Source of the DNA: Gadus chalcogrammus
Taxonomy: Eukaryota > Chordata > Actinopteri > Gadiformes > Gadidae
NCBI RefSeq assembly: GCF_026213295.1
Contig: NC_079423.1
Span: 16,136,197-16,200,196 of the forward strand
Length of the DNA stretch: 64,000 nucleotides
Reading direction: 5' to 3'
Shown here: piece by piece, positions 30,591 to 47,641 of the stretch
Numbering within the stretch: position 1 is the first letter of the stretch
Layout: each line of letters begins with the position of its first letter
Position numbers and translations under genes: made by a program
The notes under the pieces: model-generated
What the model was told of the DNA's origin: nothing
Database searches by the model: none
Seen by the model: the letters and a program-made list of their open reading frames with translations, nothing else

Positions 30591-31977
30591 ACTCTGGGTG
30601 TTTTGACAGTAAATCTGGTAATTACTTGGTCTGCTGTTCCCGGGCTGGTTGGTTGCCCGGAGCGCTGTATGGAGCGCCATGGATAACAACTAAAACCCAC
30701 CCTGGGAGTGAGGATAAATACAGCCCAGATCTGGGGCAGGAGCCTGACTCGGATCCAGCTGTTCATTCAAAACTTTGAGTCAACTCTAATTTAGCTTTGA
30801 TTCATAAAACGTTGCTGAAATTAATTAACATTGTTTCTATTTATTTAATTCCGATATATCAAATACATCTAAATTGAATTCCTTAAATCGCAACACGAGG
30901 GATTAGGCGTATCTTAAAATGATAAGCAGAGTAATCAAAGTCAAATGTTTTTAAAATAACCCACACCCATATGCATATATCAAACATCAAATCAAACAAA
31001 CTACAACTATAAAACCAAGATATACACAACCACAACGTTACAGCACACAATCGCAATCACAATCTCAAAACCGTCACACAGAGAACGAAACAAGAGGAGT
31101 ACGTCCTCTCCACATCCAATCCACTCTTTCAAACGTTTAATACGAAGAACGCAAAATCACTTACTGTCCACCCAGATGAGCTAAAGCCTGTTTCCCTCAG
31201 TGCATGAAGTATAGTTTTGGTAACGGGATGATGTCAGCGGCATCGGAGCCCTCAGAGATTCCTCCTCATCCCATTACCTGTCAATCATATATCCCCATAA
31301 CTGGATTACCCTCAGCGTACCTGTGACTCCGCGCTACCTCTCAGACGGCCGGCTCTTGTGTCAAAACATTGATTCCCTTAATGTCACACTCAAAATAATG
31401 ACTCACCGCTTTGAAGTTAGCGCCTAGCGCCGCGGCTAAAGAATGGACTAATCACCGCCGGGACATGACGAACCGCCGTGACATTTGAGAACTCGTCAAG
31501 GGCGGACGTAAAACATTTCAGAACTTTTTCCTTTTTTTCGTACGTTATTTCGGGTTCTGTGAAACAATGGAGGGCTTCCGATGTTTTTGGCTCCACGGTG
31601 TTGTTCGCCCCGCCGGATTGCCTGACTTTCATTACCGCTGCCCTTTTAACTGGGAGTTGCCGCTTGTCATTTTCTTGTGGAGGATAATGCGTGTCATCTC
31701 GTCAGACAGCGAGCGAGGAAAAGAAAGAAAACAAAATGGACGTGCAAAAGGTTTCAAATATGGGCGCCGCGTGGCAATGGATCATTTCTTTCAGATTTCT
31801 TCGTGTTGTTAACTTTTTTTGTGAACTTGTGTCCCTGAATGCCTTCTTGGCTCTGGAGTGTACCAATAACTCATCTCATAGAGTTAAAAATGTTTATTTC
31901 TATAGACTATAGATTATGGATCTATTGGATTATATATCATGTCTGTGATCTGTGATGTTTAATATCATATACGTTTG

Positions 31978-31981
<4 letters not shown>
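30591..31981. other. unique, mostly AT-rich non-coding sequence
   Basis: Contains AATTAATTAACATTGTTTC near 30818 (homeodomain plus SOX-type cores) and a GC-richer segment (31320-31480). Frames at 31417-31912 overlap on both strands and are treated as chance. Confidence 0.4.

Positions 31982-32013
<32 letters not shown>
31982..32013. repeat. (CA)16 microsatellite
   Basis: Pure CA array followed by TAATGTGTGTG, so its end forms a small inverted pair with itself. Confidence 0.95.
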
Positions 32014-35194
<3,181 letters not shown>

Positions 35195-35253
35195 GAAGCA
35201 CTTTGAGTCTGCCTTGTGTATGAAAAGTGCTACATAAATAAAGTTGCCTTGCC
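35195..35253 (+). mobile_element. LINE 3' tail fragment
   Basis: The sequence has the familiar fish LINE-type 3' end: GAAGCACTTTGAGTCTGCC, then GAAAAGTGCTACATAAATAA and AAGTTGCCTTGCC. Only the last 60 bp or so is recognisable. The AT-rich DNA upstream carries no open reverse-transcriptase frame, so this is a severely 5'-truncated insertion. Assignment is by remembered pattern, not by database search. Confidence 0.65.
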
Positions 35254-35552
35254 TATATACTTTAGCATTAGGATAATAATACATAATTGCTCATCTCCAA
35301 TCAACACAATTCCCTCGTCCCATGACGAGTGTTTCGACCCCCATCAGAAGCGCAGATCTGTCCCTGCCAGCGTGTGAGTGTCAGCCGGCCCGGGCGTCTA
35401 TTTCCGCTCCGTCTCCCACCAGTCGCTACCTCTCCTCCCCACATCTGCAAGTCCAATTCTCCAGGGCGGCGGGCATCGGGGCGTGTCCGCGGCGGCGGTC
35501 GTGCCTGACAGCGGGCCCAGCGCCCGCTGAGCCCTGGTAGCAGCACGCCGCC

Positions 35553-35588
<36 letters not shown>

Positions 35589-36114
35589 GACGGACAGCCG
35601 GCACGGCGAGCGGGGGTCCACGGAGCTCATGTTTAATTCTGAGGACGACCCCGTTGCTTCGCCCCCCCCCCCCTCGTTCTTTCCCAGGCAGCCAGTCATC
35701 CAACTGCTTAGCCACAGAACCTCCATGGGCAGAACTCAAGGGGGAGCTGGTTGAGAGCCTTACCCCCCCCCGCCCCCCCCCCCGCCACCCCCTTACCCCA
35801 GAACCCCCCCCCCACACACACACACACACTTCTCTGTCCATCACCTTCAACATTTGCCTCAGTGGAGAATTCAATTTATTTTATAGCGGCACTCCACTCG
35901 ATGGAGCTGACCTCCCGGATCCCGGCTAGAGTAATGAGATGGCCGCGCTAATGTCAGCCTCAAGGTTGAACGGGAGGATCAGGCGGGCCGCCCGAGACCT
36001 TTTCCCGCTCCTTGTAAAATAGTAAAAAATCAAAGAAGAAGGGGAACGAGGGGTTGGTTTCAGCAGTCGCTGATCTGATCTCGAAAGGAGATCGCCCTCC
36101 CTCCGACACCCACC
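35254..36114. other. GC-rich, CpG-dense non-coding sequence
   Basis: CpG density is visibly high at 35330-35560. It is followed by a GA array (35554-35585) and C-runs (35661-35673, 35765-35820). Overlapping frames of 70-160 codons on both strands follow base composition. A CpG island or promoter is possible, but no transcript evidence is visible. Confidence 0.4.
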
Positions 36115-36435
36115 GACACACACACACATAACACCATGCACATAGAAAAACACACACATACACAACACCATACACAGAGACGCACACACACATACACGTA
36201 ACACCAAACACACACTCTAACGCCAGGCACACAGACGCACACACTCATACACACTTTAATGCCATACCCACAGACACACACACAAACACATATAACACCA
36301 AACACACCGACGCACAGACACATAACACCATGCGCATATAAAAACACACACATCCATAACACCATACACAGAGACGCACACACACATACACATAACACCA
36401 AACACTAACACACACACCAAACACAAACACACACC
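36115..36435. repeat. higher-order CA-rich minisatellite
   Basis: Imperfect ATAACACCA-containing CA repeats. A block of about 88 bp at 36127-36212 recurs almost unchanged at 36321-36409, a period of 194 bp. His/Thr and Cys/Val frames are repeat translations. Confidence 0.9.
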
Positions 36436-38009
36436 AACTAGTTGGTGTGTCCAGTGATGTGCAGGCAGGTTCAGTGTGTCATGGCTAAGAATCATCAGGG
36501 ACTTAAAGCGCGGTCAGGAGGTTTCAGACCAACACCAAAGGGATCCCCACTGGATGCTAGTGAGTGTTTTTGGCGGGGAAGTGCCGCCTCAAACCATCAG
36601 TGCAAAAGAACAAACCCTATGTGGGTCCGAGAGTAGGTCTGATGTTTTACCCTGAAGAGCGCCATGCAGTGGCCGAGGTGGGAAACACACGTCAGGGCGA
36701 GGCGTCCACTGTTGCTTTGTTTGGATGAGCGCTAGGAAAACAGTGAGCTTTTTTTTTTTTCTCGTTCTTTTTTTTTGTTCCACGGCAGTGTGTCTCACAG
36801 AGAGACCACTCCACCACGGAGATATCTCACACCCGCCTCCGCACTCACATCCTCTCGCACGGCCCCATTCCCATGGTCCTCCACAATAGATCATAACACT
36901 TACACACACAGAATCAGGAAAAAAATCCCCGAAAGACTTAGCAAAGAATCAGAACCAGAGGGGCGTAATGTAGAAAGTGGTCGTTCATCTCTGAGGAGGG
37001 CTGGCTGGAGCTCAGACTTAGCCAAAAGTTTTGGAGGCTCATAAAGCGTGGTGTGTTTCTGTCCCCTCCCACGCACACGTCATCCACATACAGCCTCTCT
37101 ACTCATCGTGGCTCTTCTGTCGGCTGTCCAAACATAGGGGACCAATTACAACCAAGGGAGTCCGCTTCCAAAGCCCAGATAGCAGCAGATAGCAACACAC
37201 GAAAAGGCCAAACATGCTTTGATGGATAGGGAAACGGAATTCCAGACAAATTATAGCCATGTTTTTTTGTTTTTTTTGCGAAAATATAAAGTAATGTACG
37301 TTGACGCTGAACAGAGATGGGATCGTCTGGATATTGACGGATGGACTCGATTAGGACAGAATTTGATGCACTTTAGCCCACCGAAAATAAATAGGATAAT
37401 AGCTTTATTCACTTTAGTTTAGTTTCCTGTTGTTTTTCCGCGTATTTTAGTTTGTCTCGTTTTTTATGAATGGAAAAACTATTCTGATTAGTCCTACAAA
37501 CACTGTTTTTGCCAGAATTATGCATCCTTTGCCTTGGCCCCTTTGCAGATGTCCCCCGTGCTCAATCCAAATCCGACCCGTGAGCACGGCCGAAATTTAC
37601 AAAAAGCGCAGTGATACGTTCACCTATCAGTGCCCGAACGCTCAGAGTAAAAATAAACACACACTTCCTATCAATGTCCTCTCTCCTCCTTTCACTCGCT
37701 CCCACACAGACACACGGCGCTTCCTGTTCGCCTGATTAACTCAAACATTCATCAGGGGCTGCAGGTGATTTCTATAAACACTACGGAGGGTCCCGGTGGC
37801 CCTGGTGTCAGCGCGCCCCCCTCTGTTTATGTGAACGGACACGGGGCCCGTGTTGGGGCCCCACCTGCTGAATCCACACGGTAAGGACCCAGCCCCGATC
37901 AGCATGGGCTGCAGTCTCACCCCAGGGATATGGGGGCGGGGGCAGGAGACCTGGGAGGTGTGGAGGGGTGCTGTTCTTTAGACGGAAAGATAAATACTAT
38001 GGAGGAGAG
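36436..38009. other. unique non-coding sequence
   Basis: Mixed unique DNA with T-runs near 36750-36775 and 37265-37277. No gene was recognised; frames of 60-106 codons lack domains. Confidence 0.4.
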
Positions 38010-38735
<726 letters not shown>

Positions 38736-39104
38736 AGGTGATCACAGGGGCCGGGGAGCGGGTCTTTGAAGATGGGAACAGTGGGCTGAGAGGCAGGCGG
38801 AACCAGAGAGGATAAGACGTGTCCTCATCGCTGCGGCCCTGCGCCTTTCATCCTGTCCGTCTTAAATAAAACCTCCTCACCTTCCCCAAAACATTTCCTC
38901 TGCCGTTTTATTATCTCTTTTTTTTTAAGCACTACTTCTTTCCTCTGAAAGCACCTGCCGAGAAAAAAAAACAGACACCGACACGGTTTTCTGTGGAGAG
39001 AAAAAAGAAAACAGAAAAAAAAAAGAATATATATATAAAATGTCGACTTCAGTTGGGCTGTCAAATTGTGAGGATTTTTTCTCTCTCCAACTGCATTTGA
39101 ATTT

Positions 39105-40716
<1,612 letters not shown>

Positions 40717-40792
40717 GAGGGTAGGGGTCAGGCAAAAGGATGCCTACAGGTAGACTGTGGAGTTTGAGTTGAACCCAGAACCTTCCAGTCTG
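40717..40792 (-). mobile_element. degenerate tRNA-promoter-like repeat, second copy
   Basis: Shares an ordered set of words with the element at 10105-10305: GGGGTC, GGATGCC, TAGACTG and GTTGAACCCAGAA (B-box-like). Orientation matches that copy. Only the middle of the element is recognisable. Confidence 0.5.
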
Positions 40793-43658
40793 TATTTATG
40801 TGAGGCGGGCATGAACAACTATTATCCGACGTGATTAATATTAAGAGTTCACAAAGACCAGTAGAAATACAGACCAGCATATTAACACTCATGATGTCCT
40901 TCACGGTAGTTACGTCGGTTCAAAAAAGTGTTAAATTAACATACCAGAACTGCATTCTCATCCTAAACCCACTCCCTCCCTGCCTAGCTTTTAACACCAC
41001 TGCATATACAACACAACGCAACGTAAACTCTGCTCCATAAGTTATGCTAATTGAAGCAGATAGAAGCTGGAGTGGCTCCTATAGTTAATACCAGGTGCCG
41101 AAGACGATTACACACTTGGAAGATAAACACATGAGGGGTGTTCATTTTTCAAAAGGTTTAAATGGGCTTTTAATAGAGACTGCCGATTGGCTAGAACAGG
41201 CCAACAATTAATTATTAGCAAACTATTTATTTGCACAGCTTTGCTGGAGCATACTAAAGAGTTATGCGTTTTTTTTGTATTTTTTGAGGAGAAAGCATTC
41301 AAACACCATTACCATGTCGCACAAAGCATTTTAATTAATGAATCTGGGTTGCGTGAATTATCTCAGAACTCCGCTCCATTCATGTTTAAAATCATTACAA
41401 CTTAATTAGATATGCAAGGCTGTGTTATGTCCAATGCACACGGCCGTGCCAGAGAAACACAAGATTATGTTTTTTTTAATTTTGGCGTCCAAAATACACT
41501 ATGAAAGAACACAACTCTGCTACAGCCTGTGTGCTTCGCTGCGTCAAAAACAATATTATTTTAGTTCATTTTTGGGCCTTCTACAACTATGAAGCCAAAT
41601 CCACACTGTGTGTTCTTTGGGCTTCAACCTTGAACAGATACTGATACTTTTATCCTAAGCAAGTAAACAAATACATATGCCGATTTGTGGCCACTTTTAT
41701 TCTTAGGATGGGTGGCCTTGGGTAGGAACTTAGCCCTAACCCTGGCAGTGTTCAGACCGTTCTGGATCAGTTAAGCTGGACAGAAACCACTACACTGAAC
41801 CACTGTTCTTTGGTACTGATAGTAGAGGATATCAGCCACTCCCTTAATTATGTTTGGCTATAAATCTGCATGAAAGATGTTTTGGAACGGAGATAAGAAG
41901 ACAGGAAGGTAAAACCCAAAGACAACAAACCACAAAGTTCTGGCTTGGCTGTTTGTTATGTGTTCCAAAAAGCATGTGCATGCTCTTGCGACTACAAAAG
42001 ATATCCTGCTTTGGAAGTGTGCGCGTCTGTGAATCAGCCGTGATTATTGATAATAAATAGCATGGCTAGGACTTCCAACCGGCCCCATCTGTTTATTGCT
42101 TTAGTTCAAAACACAGCAAAAAAAAAAGCATGTTTTCTGTTCAGCAGCATGATGGTGAGATCGAGTGCCTCCTGTACTATAAGGTGTGTATCAGACCCCA
42201 AACCACTCTGCACGTCTTTCTTTCTGACTCCAGCGTGTTCCAAGGCTAGAGTGCAGAGTTACTGATGAACAAAACACTATAGAAAATAAAGCGGTGTCGA
42301 GGAAAATAATGTTTAATAAAAAATAAAGTAGGCCTGATATTAAAGAATAAAAAAACAAGAGCAACAAGTCAACTTTTCAACTAACAAATAGAGATAAACA
42401 AATACGCAATGCAATGTAACTCGTTTTTTATAAACATGAATACAGAAGAGAGAACAGTAAGAGAAGCCCCAAAGCCTAAACAATCTGCCTTTAAAAAAAA
42501 ATAAGCATTAGGATCTGTCATTAAAAAAGACTTAGCATTAATGTGCCATCCGGATCAGGAAACCCTAAACCCCAGCCTCACAGTGCTACAGTACTGAGAT
42601 AGTGCTAGAGACGTGAAGAGAGTCTCCTGCTGGCTCCATCTCAACACATTATCTCCTAAAAGTCAAGGGCAATGGCCATTAGCAAAATCATTTTGAGGAA
42701 GTATAACGGCCCCTGGAACTCTCTCTCACCCCCTCTACTCCCCCCAAATCTCTCTTAAATGGTCAAAAGAGGACCGTAAGGGCTGGCTAGTTGAGGACAC
42801 CCTGACCTGGTACACACACACACACACACAGTCATTAAATGTGTCTTTTGTCTCCTGCCAAATGCCCCCAATGACACTCTCAACCCCACACACATACACA
42901 CATAAACACGGTCACAACCACACACACACGGTGCCAGTAGAGGTGTTTACTCTATCGTATTAAAGAGATGAATCTGTTTAATTTGAGCCGGCCCTAGCCT
43001 TGCAATCCCCGCAGTCAGCACTCTGCATACCAGATATTCACGGCTGCATTTGCTTTGCTGACAAATCATCGGACTCATTTGAGAATAATGGATACTTCAC
43101 ATTCAATTACACGGAGAGCAGAGTAATTAAACTGTACTGATGAATTAGGAATGATCTGTGCAGGAATGTCCTCGAACTCTATTGACCACTCAACTCAGAA
43201 TAAACTTAAACAAAGGGTAAAAATAAGATAAAAGTAGTCTCTGCACAGAGTGGCCAGACGACACGACATGGCATACGGAGGCTGAAGCGATGTAGTGAGC
43301 CCTAACCAGTGGGCACACTCCACCATTACAGCGGGACAAACGTCCTTGAGGACACAGCAGCAGACAGGGATGGCACTGGTCCCCTCGGCCCTCTCAGGAG
43401 GTGGCTCGTGGCACTGCTGCTTCTGAGGTGGCCGAGGCTGTCTGGGTCGGCCGAGGCTGTCTCCGTCCACCGAGGGTGTCTCAGGTCCCTCAAGGGCGAC
43501 AACCTCTTAATAACTAAGGGGGGGACGGTGTCTTAGTGGCTTGCGGACAACGTGTCTTATGGAAATGTCCTTTTACTTTGGATCATAATCAAACATTCTG
43601 CATCGTGCTAGCAGCAAATGTCCAACATGGATTATAACAATCATCAAACTAAATACCT
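40793..43658. other. AT-rich unique sequence, putative conserved non-coding DNA
   Basis: About 2.8 kb with only short CA patches (42814-42832, 42888-42930). Motif-dense segments lie at 41170-41440 and 42955-43170 (TAATTA-type cores). A 91-codon minus frame (43195-43470) just downstream of the retroviral fragment may be further decayed pol, but I could not confirm this. Confidence 0.4.
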
Positions 43659-44164
43659 CTAAACATTACTAATCCCGGTCATGTAAACGGTGGGTGACTC
43701 AGCATAACCTTGTGGCCATCGCGCCCACGTGTTCCGTTTGCCTTTGAATGAGAATGCAAACCAATACCGACGGCCTTTGTGCACCGGCACACTGAGAAAA
43801 GCAGTGCTGAGATTGACCACTGAGAACCACTTCCATGATACGCAATAGGAGAGCGTGTGGTTTTGGTACGTGAGAAGCACCTCGTCGTCTACTGCTTTTA
43901 GATCTTTCGCACTACGGCATTCGGTCGGTTGGTCCTGATCGCGAATGTTCTTCACGGGGAAAACGTGGGTTCTTACTGGAGACCGGTTGCATGGTACTAT
44001 ACCTGCAGCCTGCAACAGATAGTTAAAGACTGGGTTATTCCGTTGATTGCTTCTGGTTCCACGGGATACTGGTGTGCACGCGGTCTAAAGGAGCCTTCTG
44101 GAGTCATTTTAATGGGCTGTATATCTTTAATAACACCCACGTCAGATCAGAGGCGTTGTCCCTG
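43659..44164 (-). pseudogene. endogenous retrovirus pol remnant (start of reverse transcriptase)
   Basis: On the minus strand this encodes the amino-terminal part of a retroviral reverse transcriptase. The frame 44040-43660 shows a pol-like order of motifs: an SPVRT..FPVK segment, an AFLSVPVHK segment, WFAFSFKG, and PQGYAESPT, after which it stops. The upstream piece (about 44146-44040), with QYPVEPEA, lies in a different frame. There is therefore a one-base frameshift near 44030-44042, and a stop sits just upstream near 44147. In motif A the catalytic aspartate position reads Asn (SVVNL). The YxDD region, RNase H and integrase are missing. A class I (gamma/epsilon-like) fish ERV is likely from motif style. 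Non-functional. Confidence 0.85.
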
Positions 44165-44375
44165 ACATCGCAGTTCTCTGTTCTCCTGGCCTTCCCTAAC
44201 ACCTTACTTTGTTGTCTGTAAACAGAGGGCCTATGCCGCGGGAGGTGTACCTCCTCAACCCCTGGGCTGATGGCGTCCTTCCCCAGCCCACGCACCCCCC
44301 CACACCTTCACCCACAGTCCGAGATCCCACCGAGATCCCAGTGACCTTTGGCCAGTGACACGTTTTTTGACTTGG

Positions 44376-44393
44376 TTTAAACTCCCGACGCCA
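44376..44393 (-). other. candidate primer-binding site of the ERV remnant
   Basis: Read on the minus strand, TGGCGTCGGGAGTTTAAA begins with TGG, as expected for complementarity to a tRNA CCA end. It starts 5 bp inside the apparent LTR edge at 44399. The tRNA could not be identified. Confidence 0.4.
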
Positions 44394-44398
44394 TCATT

Positions 44399-44760
44399 TG
44401 TTTTCATGTATATCATGAAGAATAAAAGGAGACAACTCCATCGTCTCTTTTTATTTGTATTTGTTCCCCCTGATTATTCTATTTGTTAAAAAATATATAT
44501 GTATACATTTTTATTAATTCCCTCGACATTTTGTAGCCAGCTATGTGTAGCTAGCTTTTCTCTGGCTCCCTGACATCATTTGAGTAATATCTGTCGACAT
44601 TACTCACGCTTTTTACTAAACCTTGGTTGAAAAATATGCTATCGTACCCTGTCCAATTTAGACTCACCCTAACATCCTTAAACAGCATCCGTCTCACAAA
44701 CCCAGTCGTCTCACAAACCCCTCTAATTTCCCTTCCCGAAATACTTAATACATTTAATGT
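44399..44760 (-). mobile_element. candidate 5' LTR of the ERV remnant (outer edge uncertain)
   Basis: Its inner edge on the minus strand ends in ACA (TG on plus at 44399), directly before the candidate primer-binding site. It carries an AATAAA signal on the minus strand at about 44449-44455, inside a 14-bp imperfect stem (44420-44433 with 44443-44456). This resembles an R-region hairpin. A 16-bp-period direct repeat of GTCTCACAAACCC (44691 and 44707) lies within it. No 3' partner LTR was found in the window, so the outer boundary cannot be fixed. Confidence 0.4.
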
Positions 44761-45614
44761 CAAAAAACGTTAAGAATTATCTAACCATTTGTTAGTCTCT
44801 GCGCTGGGACGACTATTTTTTTCCCTTATAACACAAAGCTCGTTAATATTATTCTGAGTTGCGTTGTCAATACAGTTCAAAGGATTTTCACCACAGATTG
44901 TAGAACGCTTCCCCGTCTGCTACTGAAAAGGCATATTGAATACTGGCAACGCATTAGTTGGTTCAACTGTGTCGGTATTACTGAGTAAGGGAGACTCTTG
45001 CTCTTACTGAGGGACTGAGAGAGATGCCAAGGGAAAGTACTGCTTCAGGAAAACTTTTACTGAAAGAAATATTTAAATCCCTGAGCATGGAATTATGACT
45101 ATGAGGGATGACTATGAATGCATGGCATTTTATATAATTTTTTATTTGATATTAAACTTCTTGTGTGATTGTGTCTCGTAATAGTCTACCTTAACCTTTT
45201 GTATTACGTACTTTCTTCAGGGCATCATTCATCTATGCTGTCTATTCCCACTATGTTTGTCCATTCAAAGTGACTAATAAGAAAACTTTAATAATAAATA
45301 AAATAACTGATACTGCATGGAAAAAAATGAATAGATGAGCCATACTTCGTTTGTCATATTAGCAGCAGTATGGCCTCCGCCCACAAGAGTATTCTTCTTC
45401 TCTTTGTAATTCCTGCGGTGGACGCTAATTGCATTATGGGAAATGGATACTGGGCTTCCTCCAATTGCATGGTTAGCATCATTGGCGTGCGCCGAGCCAA
45501 ATGGACTGTGGGATTGATGGTCAGGAAATGAACACACAAGCAGAAATCAGCCAGTCACTCGCTGCTCCACCACGACAGCGATTCAGTTTCCCCCGCTGGA
45601 CCCCTGCCGCGCGG
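44761..45614. other. AT-rich unique sequence
   Basis: Possibly includes more of the LTR at its left edge. No coding region was recognised. A 61-87-codon minus frame pair (45274-45539) is without domain. Confidence 0.35.
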
Positions 45615-45950
45615 TGGTCGCTCAGTGTGTGGGTGTGTGTGTGTGTGTGTGTGTGTTGGTCGCTGACTGTGTGCGATTGTGTGTTGGTCGCTGACTGTGT
45701 GTGTGTGTGTGTGTGTGTGTGCGTTTTGGTGTGTGTGTGTGTGTTTGTGTTTGTGCGTGCGTGTAGGTAAGTGAATGTACGTAGGGTGGATTATCGTAGG
45801 ATTGTATTATATCTGCATAATGTCTGCGTGGGGGGTAGGTTTGTGAGTGTGTGAGAGGCTGTATGTGTGGGCAGGTGTTGGAGTAGGTTTGTGTGTTGGT
45901 TCAAATGAGTGTGTGTGTGTGTGTGTACTTATGTATGTGTGGTCGTGTGC
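45615..45950 (+). repeat. GT-rich tract with short tandem units
   Basis: Imperfect GT repeats with copies of TTGGTCGCTGACTGTG at 45656 and 45684 (28-bp period), and a related TGGTCGCTCAGTGTG at 45615. Confidence 0.88.
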
Positions 45951-46054
45951 TGTGCATCCGCGTATGTGTTCATAATAGAGTGTGAAGGAGTTAGAGGGAG
46001 CGTGTGTGCGTGGCCATATGTGTGCACACCTGGTCGTTTTAGAGTGTGTTGCAG

Positions 46055-46155
<101 letters not shown>

Positions 46156-46344
46156 ATGGGTGCTGTACTATGCAGGGCTCCAGGCGAGCCCCTGGCCCTG
46201 CATCACCACCACGGGGCCCTTGAGTGCTAATAGCCTCACACTGACTGCCGGGCATCCTGTGATGAGGCTGGAGCAGGGCTAGATGAGGTGTGACTGCTGA
46301 GCACCAGACACAGACAGCTGCAGAGTGGCCCACCTCCCCCCCAG

Positions 46345-47054
<710 letters not shown>

Positions 47055-47187
47055 CCTTCCCGAGGAAAAATCGCTCCCGGGACGCCCCTACCTCTCTTAG
47101 GTTTCTCCTCGGAACAGGAGGCCCTGTTCCGAGGAGAAACCTAAGAGAGGTAGGGGTGTCCCGGGAGCGATTTTTTCCTCGGGAAGG
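47055..47187. repeat. near-perfect 63-bp-arm foldback (inverted repeat)
   Basis: The left arm 47055-47117 and right arm 47124-47187 are reverse complements, apart from one extra T in the right arm's T-run and one G/A difference. They are separated by only six bases (GAGGCC). As RNA this would form a hairpin of about 62 bp; as DNA it would form a long cruciform. Mirrored open frames on the two strands across it are simply the same sequence read twice. It could be a template-switch duplication, a foldback mobile-element end, a hairpin-RNA locus, or an assembly or library artefact. Confidence 0.95.
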
Positions 47188-47583
47188 CCACGGGACACGC
47201 ACTGGGAGGCCTGCAGTGTCTTGGGTTCGGAAGGGGGCGCGGGGGTATATTGGGTTTCCACTGAGGGCTCGAGTCGTGAGGGTTCGGAGACTGAGTGTGG
47301 AGGCCGTTGTTCTGGGGGGACGCCATGGCCCGGGGGTTTCAATACGTTTGGAGTACAACAGAGAGAGGAGTCATGATGACTGGGTAGGCGATGGGAGGGA
47401 GTGGCTGGTGTGCCAGGGGGGGGGGGGAGAGGGGATGAGTCAGGAAGAGACTCCTGTTAGTGCTTATTACCTTTGTTGCATACGGGGAATGGGTTGACTT
47501 AATGATTCTATGAACATCCTTACTGTACCGACCGACAGCAATATATTGTTTCTCTTTCTTCTGACAAATGTGCTTAAAGTATG
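47188..47583. other. unique non-coding sequence
   Basis: G-rich on the plus strand to about 47450, with an 11-G run near 47417. The right end (47495-47583) has the usual approach to a fish SINE/L2 tail (CTTCTGACAAATGTGCTTAAAG-like words). Confidence 0.45.
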
Positions 47584-47641
47584 GCGCTTTGGTTAAAAGC
47601 TTCTGGTAAATGCCCTAAATGTAAATGTAAATGTAAATGTA
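47584..47641 (+). mobile_element. SINE/L2-type 3' tail with AAATGT array
   Basis: GCGCTTTGGTTAAAAGC, then TTCTGGTAAATGCCC and four AAATGT units. This is a common 3' end of fish short interspersed/L2-derived repeats. The rest of the element (to the left) is not clearly delimited. Confidence 0.65.

Noticed and set aside
43195..43470. Further retroviral pol (connection region) downstream of the RT fragment
   Set aside because: Position and a vague pattern fit, but no motif is clear enough; the region between contains several stops. A profile search would be needed.
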